DNA of 64,000 nt from Bradyrhizobium sp. CCBAU 51627 (GTDB lineage: Bacteria; Pseudomonadota; Alphaproteobacteria; Rhizobiales; Xanthobacteraceae): NCBI RefSeq assembly GCF_028128765.1, contig NZ_LBJG01000086.1, positions 62,001-126,000 on the forward strand, in the 5' to 3' direction. The notes beneath the pieces are model-generated. The model did no database searches and had not been told where the DNA came from. It saw only the letters and a list, made by a program, of their open reading frames with translations. Below are positions 14,555-23,059 of this stretch, piece after piece. Position 1 is the stretch's first letter; each line of letters opens with the position of its first letter. The position numbers and the translations under genes were made by a program.

Positions 14555-16174
14555 ATGCAGCGAAAAAGCAATGTGGCGCTTGATGGTGCCATGGCTTGCC
14601 TGGCTCTGGGAGCGGCCGTCATGGTCGTTGCGATCTCGCCGGCAAGCGCCGACGATTCAGCCAACATAACACCTGCGCTCAAATGCGCTGACTTGACCGG
14701 CTGGACGATGCCGGGATCGACGGCGTCTGTCACCAGGGCCGAAGTGGTGCCGGAGGCGCCGCCGGGGACCGTGCAGCCGTCGCCGCCGGCGCCGGCCACA
14801 ATATCGGTGGCGCTGCCGCCGAACTGCCGCGCGGATGGCGTGATCGATCAGCGCGTGGGAGTCGAGGGCAAGTCCTACGCGATCGGCTTTGCCGTCGCCC
14901 TGCCCGATCGCTGGAACGGCCGGTTCTTGTTTCAGGGCGGCGGCGGTTTGAACGGCTCGATCCGGCCGCCGCTGGGTTACCAGGCGGCCGGCGAGGTGCC
15001 GGCGCTGGCGCGCGGCTTTGCCGTTGTTTCGACCGATAGCGGTCATCAGGGCGCGGTGTTCGATGCCTCGTTCCTGAAGGACCAGGAAGCCGCGCTCAAC
15101 TTCGCCACTGCATCCGTCGGCAAGGTGACCGATGCCGCCAAGGCGATCGTCGCGCATTACTATGGCCAGCCCGCAAAACGTTCCTATTTCACGGGGTGCT
15201 CGACCGGAGGCCGCGAAGGCATGCTGGCGTCCGCGCGCTATCCCGAACAATTCGACGGCATCGTCGCCGGCGCGCCTGCGATGCGCACCGGCAACTCCAA
15301 TATCGGTCTCGCCTGGGCCAACGCGGCCTTCAGCCAGATCGCGCCGAAAGATGCCTCCGGCAAGCCGGAGCCCGCCAGGACTTTTTCCGCTGATGAGCGC
15401 AAGCTGATCACGAACGCGATCCTCTATGCCTGCGACGCCAAGGACGGCGTCAAGGATGGCCTGATCTTCGACGCTAAGGCCTGTCAATTCGATCCCGCGG
15501 TCCTCACCTGCGACGGCAACAAGACGGAGGCCTGCCTGGCGCCGCCGCAGGTCGATGCCCTCAGGAAAGCTTTTGCCGGACCGAAGAATTCACGCGGCAC
15601 TTCAGTCTACCCGCCGTTCCCGTGGGACAGCGGCGTGGCAGCCGAAGGCGTTGCCATTCCCGGCATCCTCACCACAGGCGCGCGCAGTCCGGTCGGACCG
15701 CCTGTTTGGGAAAGCATCAACGTCGATCAACTCGAAGACCGGGTCAACGCCAGCGGGTTGGAACGCCTCACCAACACCGCCTACTGGACCAACCTTTCGA
15801 GCTATTTCGGCCACGGCGGCAAGCTGCTGTTCTACCACGGCGTGAGCGATCCCTGGTTCTCGGCTGAAGACACCGTGAACTACTACGAGCGCATGGCGGC
15901 GGATTCCGGCGGCATGGAGACGGTGCGGGAGACATCGAGCCGGGCCTTCCTGGTGCCGGGCATGGGTCACTGCTCGAGCGGCGCAACGCTCGATCGCTTC
16001 GATCTCCTCAGCGCGGTCGTGAACTGGGTGGAAGACGGCAAGGCGCCCGATGCGGTGGTCGCGACAGGACCAGCCTTCCCCGGCCGCAGCCGCCCGCTTT
16101 GCGCCTATCCGCAACACGCGCAGTACAAGGGCCAAGGCGATCCGGAGAGCGCGGCGAGTTTTGAGTGCAAGTAG
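14555..16174 (+). CDS. Tannase/feruloyl esterase family hydrolase
   Basis: 539 residues with a signal peptide (ACLALGAAVMVVAISPASA), so exported. The tannase-family triad is readable: Ser216 in GCSTGG, Asp432 in GVSDPWFS and His472 in GMGHCSSG. Cys215 and Cys473 flank Ser and His, the disulfide pair that is typical for this family. It would cleave esters of aromatic acids such as gallate or ferulate; the actual substrate is unknown. The ATG at 14555 was chosen for the signal peptide and upstream GGGAAG; an in-frame GTG at 14510 is less likely. Confidence 0.9.
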   Translation: MQRKSNVALDGAMACLALGAAVMVVAISPASADDSANITPALKCADLTGWTMPGSTASVTRAEVVPEAPPGTVQPSPPAPATISVALPPNCRADGVIDQRVGVEGKSYAIGFAVALPDRWNGRFLFQGGGGLNGSIRPPLGYQAAGEVPALARGFAVVSTDSGHQGAVFDASFLKDQEAALNFATASVGKVTDAAKAIVAHYYGQPAKRSYFTGCSTGGREGMLASARYPEQFDGIVAGAPAMRTGNSNIGLAWANAAFSQIAPKDASGKPEPARTFSADERKLITNAILYACDAKDGVKDGLIFDAKACQFDPAVLTCDGNKTEACLAPPQVDALRKAFAGPKNSRGTSVYPPFPWDSGVAAEGVAIPGILTTGARSPVGPPVWESINVDQLEDRVNASGLERLTNTAYWTNLSSYFGHGGKLLFYHGVSDPWFSAEDTVNYYERMAADSGGMETVRETSSRAFLVPGMGHCSSGATLDRFDLLSAVVNWVEDGKAPDAVVATGPAFPGRSRPLCAYPQHAQYKGQGDPESAASFECK

Positions 16175-16232
16175 GGGAGCAAGCTCTCTGCGAAGCGTGT
16201 TCAGAACTCCGCATCGAACTACGGGGACAGTA

Positions 16233-16932
16233 CTGGACTGCACCCCTGAAGTGAGACACGATAATTACAGTGACAGGCATTTCAAGGATGACCTGTGGCA
16301 GTACAAGGGAAGAAGAACCGTCAGTTTCCGACGGCCTACAAGATAAAGGCGATCAAGCGGGTTGAGAGAGGTGACGGCGTTCTGCCCGTAGCCCGTGAAC
16401 TCGGAATTTCCCGCAAGATTCTCCACGACTGGATCAAGGCGTGGAAGACCGATGGGCCAGACGGGCTGAACCGCAAGCGCGGGCCTAAGCCTGGCCCCCG
16501 CAAGCTGAAGCCGCCAGCGACGTACAACGACAAGCGCTCCGCCCTCGTACTCGCCAAAGCGCGTATCGCCGAGCTTGAAGGGCTGGTGGGTCGCCAGCAG
16601 ATGGACCTCGATTTTTTTTCGGCAAGCCTTGCGCGCCTTGGAGCGGCCGGCAGCGCAAGGCAAATCCGCATCCGCATCCGCATCATCGAAGTCATCCAAG
16701 CGATGACTTCGCAAGCAACAAATCCAAACGTCGACGTGCAGCGACTATGCCGCCTCGCGGGTCTGCCGCGCGCGACGTATTACCGTCATCTCGCCAAACG
16801 CAGCAGCGAGACAGCCGAGTGCGAGCTGCGCGACGTGATCCAGCGCATCTGCCTCAAGCACGTCTTCTACGGCTATCGGCGGGTGACCGCGGCTCTCCGG
16901 CGCCAAGGTATGGCGGTGAATGCCAAGAAAGC
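16233..16932 (+). mobile_element. IS3-type insertion sequence, 5' part
   Basis: Left end with TGGACTGCACCCCTGAAGTG shared with fragments at 12330-12490 and 17152-17237. It carries a fused orfA/orfB-like transposase gene that is cut by the MITE-like element at 16933. No right end of the IS was found beyond the insert, so the element is deleted at its 3' side. Confidence 0.7.
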
Positions 16933-16948
16933 TCGTAGGATGGGTTGA
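16295..16948 (+). pseudogene. IS3-family-like transposase, truncated
   Basis: 217 residues from a GTG start. The N-terminal half is an OrfA-type helix-turn-helix (VARELGISRKILHDWIKAW, then a Lys/Pro linker and a leucine-zipper-like segment near RIAELEGLVGRQQMDLDFF). The second half starts an OrfB/HTH_21 domain (VQRLCRLAGLPRATYYRHLA, FYGYRRVTAALRRQGMAVN). The frame runs into the inverted repeat at 16933 and stops; the DDE catalytic domain is missing. OrfA and OrfB appear joined in one frame without the usual programmed shift. Confidence 0.8.
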
Positions 16949-17149
16949 GCCCTTGCGAAACTCATCTCTTCTCGATCGTCGCTCTCCCTAAGCCGGACAG
17001 GACCCATCAGCAACGTCGGCGTCCGCTCGGCCGGATTGACCGTGAAGAAGCCTCCACTCGGAACGAGGTTGCGACGGTCCACGGTCATGCCGAGACTTTA
17101 CAACGCAACAAGAGCGATGGGTTTCGCAAGAGCTCAACCCATCCTACGA
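16933..17149. mobile_element. 217-bp MITE-like element
   Basis: Terminal inverted repeats of 34 bp (16933-16966 and 17116-17149) beginning TCGTAGGATGGGTTGAGC match at 32 of 34 positions. The 149 bp between them encode nothing I can support. It interrupts the IS transposase. Short elements with this TCGTAGGATGGGTTGAGC end look like the interspersed repeats of Bradyrhizobium-type genomes (recollection, not searched). No clear target duplication is visible. Confidence 0.75.
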
Positions 17150-17151
17150 AA

Positions 17152-17237
17152 TTACGGTGACAGTGCTGGACTGCCCCCTGAAGTGAGACACGGTAATTGC
17201 GGTGACAGGCATTTCAGAATTGCGGTGACAGTGCACC
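17152..17237 (+). repeat. IS-end fragment
   Basis: TTACGGTGACAGTGCTGGAC followed by the TGAAGTGAGACACGG block repeats the left end at 16233 in the same orientation, with CGGTGACAG occurring three times. It directly follows the MITE. The first 22 bases recur inverted at 41072-41093. Confidence 0.7.
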
Positions 17238-17322
17238 AAACTCATTCGCCATCATCACCTCGCCAGCCATGCGGTTTCGGTCGACGGTAATTGCTGCGTC
17301 AGGCGGCTTGACCGCACAACGT

Positions 17323-17353
17323 AAAAAGGGCCCGGAATTGCACCGGGCTCTTT
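17323..17353 (-). terminator. Terminator-like hairpin
   Basis: AAAGGGCCCGG, a 7-base loop, then CCGGGCTCTTT: an 11-bp stem with one G-U pair. The T-tract of five is on the minus strand, three on the plus strand. No minus-strand gene upstream of it is convincing, so its partner is unclear. Confidence 0.55.
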
Positions 17354-17383
17354 GTGGATGGGAAGACTAGGAAGCCCATCCTC

Positions 17384-17494
17384 ATGGTAAAAAAACGTTC
17401 GCCTACGAACACTCACGCTGGCTGGCCAGCTCCACGCTCCATTACAGAAACACTTGAACCCGCCGAAACGGGCTTGCCCTTGGCGATCTCCTAG
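17384..17494 (+). CDS. Possible 36-residue protein
   Basis: ATG at 17384, nine bases after GGAAG, open for 36 codons with a basic start (MVKKRSP) and a soluble composition ending ETGLPLAIS. It is supported only by the ribosome site and lies in a region (17238-17763) otherwise without genes. It may be chance. Confidence 0.25.
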   Translation: MVKKRSPTNTHAGWPAPRSITETLEPAETGLPLAIS

Positions 17495-17763
17495 CAATCG
17501 CTTCCCCGGAGGGCCGTGACCTCACGTTGCGAGGTTTTCCGAGTTCATCAAAATGTGGCCCAAGATCGAACCTCCTCTGGTGAACGTAACGGGAAGTCTG
17601 AATATAGGCCATCGCGAGCCACCCACAACTTTTGGCTGGCACTTTTTTCAGGTCACGTCGTCGCCTGCCGCCCGCCCCCTGCCCCTTCTCCCCGTTTCCT
17701 GCTATCTCTCCCCCGCCATCCCGGCCCAAAGCAAAACCCCACCGTCCAAAGGGAGCAACAACC

Positions 17764-18216
17764 ATGCGTTATCTCCACACCATGCTGCGCGTGCGCAATC
17801 TCGATGTCGCGCTCAAGTTTTACCAGGATGCGCTGGGGCTGAAGGAGGTGCGGCGGATCGAGAACGACAAGGGGCGGTTCACGCTTGTGTTCCTGTGCTC
17901 GCCGGACGACTTCGAGGCGTTGAAGAAGCAGCCGCCGACGCGCGGCGCGCCGCTGGTCGAGCTCACTTACAACTGGGACGAGGAGACGTACGGCGAGGAC
18001 CGCTTCTTCGGCCATCTCGCCTATGAGGTCGACGACATCTACGCCACTTGCGAGAAGCTGCAGAAGGCCGGCGTCACCATCAACCGGCCGCCGCGCGACG
18101 GCAACATGGCGTTCGTCCGCTCGCCCGACCTGCACTCGATCGAGCTGTTGCAGAAGGGCGAGCCGAAGCCGCCGCAGGAGCCGTGGGCGTCGATGCCCAA
18201 CACCGGCCATTGGTAA
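17764..18216 (+). CDS. gloA: Lactoylglutathione lyase (glyoxalase I)
   Basis: 150 residues, one vicinal-oxygen-chelate fold pair. Metal ligands are in place: His5 (YLHTMLRV), Glu in PLVELTYNW (about 61), His in GHLAYEVDD (about 82) and Glu in HSIELLQKG (about 128). It converts the hemithioacetal of methylglyoxal and glutathione to lactoylglutathione in the cytoplasm. Ribosome site AAAGGGAG. The small membrane gene at 18288 follows 71 bases later and may share the transcript. Confidence 0.92.
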   Translation: MRYLHTMLRVRNLDVALKFYQDALGLKEVRRIENDKGRFTLVFLCSPDDFEALKKQPPTRGAPLVELTYNWDEETYGEDRFFGHLAYEVDDIYATCEKLQKAGVTINRPPRDGNMAFVRSPDLHSIELLQKGEPKPPQEPWASMPNTGHW

Positions 18217-18287
18217 AGGCCGCGCCACAGGAACAAGGCCGCCTTGCCCGTGTTGTCCCTCCGACAAATGCGATGGAGGAGGACGCG

Positions 18288-18368
18288 ATGGGACGCGGAA
18301 TTTTGTTGTGGCTGCTGGGTGTGCCGATTCCGGTGATCATTCTGCTGTGGCTGTTCTTCGGCCACTGA
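18288..18368 (+). CDS. 26-residue membrane peptide
   Basis: 26 codons with an almost ideal ribosome site (GGAGGAGGACGCG before the ATG). The product is one hydrophobic helix (GILLWLLGVPIPVIILLWLF) with a short polar end. A strong terminator follows at 18418. Too short to name; the ribosome site, composition and terminator together support it as real. Confidence 0.65.
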   Translation: MGRGILLWLLGVPIPVIILLWLFFGH

Positions 18369-18417
18369 GATCGGCGCGAACGCATCTTGCTGATGTCGCG
18401 CCGGTTGCTCTGCAATG

Positions 18418-18446
18418 AAAGCTCCGCTTCCAAAGCGGAGCTTTTT
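18418..18446. terminator. Intrinsic terminator
   Basis: AAAGCTCCGCTT, a CCA loop, then AAGCGGAGCTTTTT: a perfect stem with T5 on the plus strand. It ends the gloA/small-peptide unit. Confidence 0.85.
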
Positions 18447-18533
18447 GCATGAGAGGGGCGCGGCAAGGCGCATCCCTTCGTGCGCAAAATTCCGCTATCA
18501 CCCGCGACTAATCAACGCCGCGGGAGAGGCTCG

Positions 18534-19172
18534 ATGCCGGACACACAGCTGACGATCTGGGGCCGCGCCAATTCGGTCAACGTACAGAAGGTGCTGTGGT
18601 GCCTCGCCGAGCTCGGCCTGCCCTATCAGCGCATCGACGCCGGCATGCAATACGGCAAGACGCGCGAGCCTGACTATCTCGCGATGAACCCGAATGCGCG
18701 GATCCCGACGCTGGTCGAGGGCGATTTCAGCTTGTGGGAATCCAATTCGATCATGCGCTATCTCTGCCTCGCGCATGGACGCGGCACGCCGATCTATCCC
18801 GACGCGCCGAAGATCCGCGCCGGCGTCGACCGCTGGCTCGACTGGACGCTGTCGACAGTGCAGCCGGTCGACCGTCCGGTGTTCTGGGGCATTGTGCGCA
18901 CGGCGCCCGCCGAGCGCGACATGATCAAGGTGCAGCAGGATGCCGATGCGGCGGCCGAGGTCTGGGCGATCGCCGATCGCCTGCTGTCCACGAGGCCGTT
19001 CATGGAGGGCGATGCGTTCACGCTCGCCGATATCGCCGTGGGCGCCTATGCGCGGCGCTGGTTAGGGGTCGAGGGCATCACCCGGCCGGCGCAGCCGAAC
19101 CTGACACGGTGGCTCGCCGAGCTCGGCAGGCGGGTGGGATTTGCCCAGCACGTGGCGCCGCCGATGTCGTGA
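18534..19172 (+). CDS. Glutathione S-transferase family protein
   Basis: 212 residues: an N-terminal thioredoxin-like domain (IWGRANSVNVQKVLWCLAEL with Ser/Asn where the catalytic residue sits, then NARIPTLVEGDFSLWESNSI for glutathione binding) and an all-helical C-terminal domain (GDAFTLADIAVGAYARRW). The substrate is unknown. The ATG at 18534 follows GGGAGAGG and was preferred to the in-frame GTG at 18480. Confidence 0.9.
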   Translation: MPDTQLTIWGRANSVNVQKVLWCLAELGLPYQRIDAGMQYGKTREPDYLAMNPNARIPTLVEGDFSLWESNSIMRYLCLAHGRGTPIYPDAPKIRAGVDRWLDWTLSTVQPVDRPVFWGIVRTAPAERDMIKVQQDADAAAEVWAIADRLLSTRPFMEGDAFTLADIAVGAYARRWLGVEGITRPAQPNLTRWLAELGRRVGFAQHVAPPMS

Positions 19173-19289
19173 GCCGCTGAGGCGGCGTAAGGTGCGGTGC
19201 GAGCGTGCGGAATTGCCGTGGCCGCGCAAAATCGGCGGCACCCGCTTCTACTGTGCATGGGGTTGTTTTCGCGTTTTTGTTGGGGACCC

Positions 19290-19457
19290 CTAGTGCCAGG
19301 CGCGCTCGACCGCCACGACGATGGCGATCAGCCCCAGCGTGACGCCGACGGTGGCGAGCTTTGCGGTCCATGACAGCCGGCGGCCGACCCACCAGATCAT
19401 GACGAGATACATCAGCGCGGGAATGAGCAGCTCGGGGCGCAACAGGTCCGGCGACAT
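19290..19457 (-). CDS. Small membrane protein (55 aa)
   Basis: 55 codons from the ATG at 19457. Two predicted spans (LLIPALMYLVMIWWVG and LATVGVTLGLIAIVVAV) separated by a basic turn (RRLSWTAK). It follows the mini-porin-like gene by eight bases on the same strand. Function unknown. Confidence 0.6.
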   Translation of the reverse strand: MSPDLLRPELLIPALMYLVMIWWVGRRLSWTAKLATVGVTLGLIAIVVAVERAWH

Positions 19458-19465
19458 GCGATCCC

Positions 19466-19714
19466 TCAGCGCCGGATCGCCGTGTCGACGCTGATCGAGC
19501 CGCCGATCTTCACGCAGGTCCCGGTGGCCTCCACCATATAGAAGCCTCGGCCATAGGAGCCGCAGCTGCTCGCCTTCGCGGCCCCCGAGGCGGCGCCCTT
19601 GAGTGGCAGCGTCTTGCCGGATTGCGGCTGGGCGGTCGCCGGCAGGCGCAAGGTCTCGGCGCCCGCTGCGGAGGTCAGTACGAGGGAGATTGGGACGAGG
19701 ACAGAAAGGCGCAT
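19466..19714 (-). CDS. Short secreted protein resembling a Porin_2 N-terminus
   Basis: 82 residues. After a signal peptide (MRLSVLVPISLVLTSAAGAE) the sequence SCGSYGRGFYMVEATGTCVK then IGGSIS resembles the conserved start of rhizobial Porin_2 outer-membrane porins, with its paired Cys, but stops about 20 residues later; normal porins run some 400-500 residues. Either a stand-alone mini-protein built on the porin plug-like N-terminus or a relic. No downstream beta-barrel sequence is present. Confidence 0.65.
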   Translation of the reverse strand: MRLSVLVPISLVLTSAAGAETLRLPATAQPQSGKTLPLKGAASGAAKASSCGSYGRGFYMVEATGTCVKIGGSISVDTAIRR

Positions 19715-19766
19715 GCCCGCCTTGTAGCCCGGACCGGTGGCAGGCGCTATCCGGACCGCCTGGACT

Positions 19767-20021
19767 TCAGAGGAACCTGACGCCGGCCGACTTGCCGCGG
19801 CGCCAGACCACCTGGCAGCTCCGCCCGGTCCGCGCGTCCCGTGCAAAGGCCATCCGGATCACGCCCGGAAGCTGGCTCGCATCCTCATCCATCGTGATCC
19901 TGGCGCCCGAGGCCGAGATGTCCTGGACCAGGCAATGCCGCGCCGCGAATCCGCCGTCGAGCGTGATCCAGGCATGCTGCGACAGCAGTTTGCGGGCAGC
20001 GCGCTTCTTGGGCGTTGGCAT
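19767..20021 (-). CDS. Single-domain PilZ protein
   Basis: 84 residues forming one PilZ domain: basic N-terminus (MPTPKKRAARKLL) in place of the canonical RxxxR, then QDISASGARI, the DxSxxG motif that contacts cyclic di-GMP, and a C-terminal CQVVWRRGKSAGVRFL strand. Probably a c-di-GMP effector or adaptor. Another PilZ-type gene lies 0.7 kb away. Confidence 0.85.
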   Translation of the reverse strand: MPTPKKRAARKLLSQHAWITLDGGFAARHCLVQDISASGARITMDEDASQLPGVIRMAFARDARTGRSCQVVWRRGKSAGVRFL

Positions 20022-20246
20022 CGGCGAAAATCTCCTGCACCAGCGCTAGCTCAGGGAACCCTAAGAAACGGTTGAAATCGCGGCCCGAACAGTCCCGGGG
20101 CAGGCTATCCACCGCCGCCAAAAGAGCGTTCCGGAACGGCTTGCCCGCGGGCCCAAAGGTCACTATACGTTCGCCCGCTGCAAGCCGCCGGGCACGACTC
20201 GGCCGGCCAGCGGGCCTGTTGCCCCATGCGATCAGGCCTTGCGTTT

Positions 20247-20321
20247 GCTCCCTTCGTCTATCGGTTAGGACGCCACCCTTTCACGGTGGAGAGAGCGGTT
20301 CGATTCCGCTAGGGAGCGCCA
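20247..20321 (+). tRNA. tRNA-Glu (anticodon UUC)
   Basis: Acceptor GCTCCCT pairs with AGGGAGC, D arm GTCTATCGGTTAGGAC, anticodon arm CCACCCTTTCACGGTGG (anticodon TTC), T arm GCGGTTCGATTCCGC, discriminator G and encoded CCA. 75 nt. Confidence 0.95.
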
Positions 20322-20718
20322 CGCAGTCCTCGTTCCCCTCACCGTTCGCCCGGGAAAGCCGCCGCGCCGCAGGCGTCGGTTTTCATCGCCGTCATTGCGC
20401 TTGCGCTCACCGTGGTCGAGGCGCCCGGATCGATCGCGACGCGGCGTGCACGACTGTGGTTCGAAAGGGACGATCAAATTCCTTATCGCGATCGGCGCGC
20501 TGGTGCTCGTGATGCCGCTCGGCCGTCCCGGGTGCAAATGACGCGGTTGTGAATGTGCGCCTCTGATAATCGGGACGTTTTGTCGCCGCCCCCGGCACAC
20601 TACTGCCTCGCCCGTTTACCGGAAATTTACCCCTGCTCCTCAGTCCGGGTATCATTTGCTAAGAATTTGCTTGCTACCGTGGAATTATGGAAACAACCAG
20701 AAGCACGATTTAGCGCCC
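20322..20718. other. Region without a supportable gene
   Basis: About 400 bases between tRNA-Glu and the PilZ gene. Two short hydrophobic-looking plus-strand frames (around 20380 and 20475) lack starts with ribosome sites and are in different frames; they could be remnants of a small membrane protein. The last 100 bases are AT-richer and probably hold the PilZ gene promoter. Confidence 0.5.
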
Positions 20719-21345
20719 ATGTCCGTCGCAGAGTTCCTCAGGCAGCGCGCAGTGGAAGTCAGCGTGGACGGCAGCTATTCGCTGCATCGCTGGTACGATT
20801 GTGAGGGCAGGCTGCGAAATTTCGCGTGCCGCACCAAGCGCGTTTCGCCGTTTCGCATGATTGTGGACGTGCCCGTCGTCGGCAAGGTCGGCGAACGCGT
20901 GACCTCCTATTTCCAGGACTTCGGCGAATTCCAATGCACGATCAGTGCGACGCTAAAGTCGGGCTTCCTGATGGAGCTCGATATGACGCGTGCGCGTCGC
21001 GCCTGGATGTCGGAAAAGTTGACCTGGCTCGAAAAAAAGCAGAAGGACGACAGTATTCGGGAGCTGCGGCGCGACGCACGCTTCGTCCCGCAGGCCTCAC
21101 ACACCGTCCTGACACTCGCCGACGGCAGCAGCTATTCCTGCTTCATCATTGACGTCTCCATGGCCGGCGTCGCGATCTCGTGTGAATACGATCCGCCGAT
21201 CGGAACCGCGCTGGCGGTCGGCGCCTGCGTCGGGCGCGTCATCCGCAAATTCGACAATGGCTTTGCGGTCAAATTCGCCGAGAAGCAGCAGCGCGACGAC
21301 CTTGTCCGCTTGATCGTCCGCCAGCCCGTGCTGCAATCGGCCTAA
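20719..21345 (+). CDS. PilZ domain protein, two-domain
   Basis: 208 residues. The C-terminal half is a PilZ domain (RRDARFVPQ for the RxxxR part, IDVSMAGVAISCE for DxSxxG). The N-terminal half (FACRTKRVSPFRMIVDVPVV, GERVTSYFQDFGEF) is also beta-rich and resembles a degenerate second PilZ-like domain. Expected to bind cyclic di-GMP. The ATG at 20719 is preferred to 20656, where the extension is not protein-like. Confidence 0.82.
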   Translation: MSVAEFLRQRAVEVSVDGSYSLHRWYDCEGRLRNFACRTKRVSPFRMIVDVPVVGKVGERVTSYFQDFGEFQCTISATLKSGFLMELDMTRARRAWMSEKLTWLEKKQKDDSIRELRRDARFVPQASHTVLTLADGSSYSCFIIDVSMAGVAISCEYDPPIGTALAVGACVGRVIRKFDNGFAVKFAEKQQRDDLVRLIVRQPVLQSA

Positions 21346-21449
21346 GCCCCCCTTCCAACGTTGCCCTACCGCCGCCCCATTGCGGGATCAGCATTCAAGG
21401 GTCCGCGCCACGGCCGGGCACTATCGCTGACTTGCGATCGGGGGACCGA

Positions 21450-21692
21450 ATGGCAGTCAACAAAATCACTTGGGACAGGGTCGGCCGGGTCACCGAGCCC
21501 GGGCGCTATATGTACACGTTCGGCTGGCTCACCATCACAGCCGGCGACCTCGAAATCTGGAAGCAATACCCGCAGGCGGCGTTCACACTGCTCGCGCAAC
21601 ATGGTGCCCCTGACGAATTGATCGGCGAGGAATTCCACCTCGGCGCCTTCGATGTCGCTCCCGATGCACCATCGCCCCTCACGACGCACTGA
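21450..21692 (+). CDS. Small protein of unknown function
   Basis: 80 residues, aromatic-rich start (YMYTFGWLTITAGDLEIWKQ) then HGAPDELIGEEFHLGAFDV. No signal peptide. ATG at 21450 preceded by GGGGGACCGA. Coding supported by codon bias; not recognised. Confidence 0.6.
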   Translation: MAVNKITWDRVGRVTEPGRYMYTFGWLTITAGDLEIWKQYPQAAFTLLAQHGAPDELIGEEFHLGAFDVAPDAPSPLTTH

Positions 21693-21885
21693 ATCGAAGA
21701 AGCCTCCGGATTTCGTATTTCGTTGATCCGACTTGGCAATCGCTTCCCACCGGCGCGGCGGCGATCGCTACCATGGATGACGAAAAGGCCCTGCCATACA
21801 ATTGATTGCGCTTGCATTCTGCCCGAACGGCCGGGATTGATGAACGCGAGCTGTCGCGCTTGTTAAGCGAGGAGACAGCGAGTGC

Positions 21886-22989
21886 ATGACAGATGGTCGC
21901 ATCGGTGGACGTAGATTACCGGACCAAGGGAACCTATTTTCGGCGCCGATGTACCTGATTGAAGCGTTACCCACCGTCATCGGAACGGCCGCCATCGCCC
22001 CGGCGCTGCTGATGCTGTGGCTCGTCATTGCCGCCGAGGAACGCCCGGGGCCGCCGGCTCAGGTCTGGACTGCGTTCCTGCTCGGTGCGGCCAGCATCTC
22101 GTTGCTGGGCCTTGCACGCGCCCCCTTCGCCAGGATGATCGACTCGCCCGACAACCCCTGGGCGGCGCTCGCCATGCATTCGATCTTCGGCGTTGCGCTG
22201 CCGGAGGAAGCGGTCAAGGTCATCGCGATCGTGCTGGTCTCCTCGACCAAGCGGCGGACCTTCGCCAATCCGATGGATACCGTGGTCTACGGCGCCGCCG
22301 TCGGGCTTGGTTTCGCTGCCTACGAGAATCTCGCTTATCTCGTGCAGCATGCCGAGATGTGGCGCTCGCTGGCGGCGCTGCGCAGCGTGCTCACTGTGCC
22401 GTTCCATGGTGCGCTCGGCATCATTGCCGGCGCTTACCTCACGATCGCCCGCGCCGGCACCGCACTGGGCGCGAACCGTCGTCATCGCGACTGGGCCCGT
22501 CTCTCCAGTCGGCTATTGATGCTGGCGGGCCCGCTGGCGCTGCATTCGGCCTTCGACTTCCCGCTGCTCACCCTGCAAAAGATGCCGGATCTCGATCCGA
22601 CGCTGCGGATGTGGCTGGGCGGCGCGAGCCTGCTGATCGGCTTCAGCTCGATTGCCTTCGCCATCCGCCTGGTCCGGCGCGTCGCTCGCCACCACGCGCC
22701 ACGGACCGACATCGCGCGGGAGCGGCTCAGCCAGTTGCGGCGGATGTGGGCACTGCTGCTCGCCGGCGGCGGCATCGGCTTTCTCGGCCTCGCCTTCGTG
22801 CTGACCTCGATCCATCACTGGCTGATCAACCCCGAGCGCAATCTGACATTGGCCCTGATCCCGATCGGGCTCACCTCGATCCTGCTCGGCCTTGCGCTTC
22901 TGATTGTCACAACCGCGATCTATGTTCTTGGCCGCAACCGCATCCGGACCAGCGCCGAAGGTTTTTCCTCGGCACCCGGCGGCGGGTAA
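21886..22989 (+). CDS. PrsW-type intramembrane metalloprotease
   Basis: 367 residues with about eight to nine hydrophobic helices. The PrsW signature is present: LPEEAVKVIAIV with Glu107-Glu108, YGAAVGLGFAAYENLAYL, and FHGALGIIAGAY with the conserved His; a later His lies in LHSAFDFPL. These are the expected zinc-ligand/catalytic residues of the CPBP/PrsW clan. PrsW cleaves an anti-sigma factor in Bacillus; the target here is unknown and no anti-sigma gene is adjacent. Confidence 0.85.
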   Translation: MTDGRIGGRRLPDQGNLFSAPMYLIEALPTVIGTAAIAPALLMLWLVIAAEERPGPPAQVWTAFLLGAASISLLGLARAPFARMIDSPDNPWAALAMHSIFGVALPEEAVKVIAIVLVSSTKRRTFANPMDTVVYGAAVGLGFAAYENLAYLVQHAEMWRSLAALRSVLTVPFHGALGIIAGAYLTIARAGTALGANRRHRDWARLSSRLLMLAGPLALHSAFDFPLLTLQKMPDLDPTLRMWLGGASLLIGFSSIAFAIRLVRRVARHHAPRTDIARERLSQLRRMWALLLAGGGIGFLGLAFVLTSIHHWLINPERNLTLALIPIGLTSILLGLALLIVTTAIYVLGRNRIRTSAEGFSSAPGGG

Positions 22990-23059
22990 GCCCGCGGGAT
23001 GGCGAGCGCGTCACGCGCATACTAGATTGAACACACGCCCGTCGATCTGGAGCCTGCCA

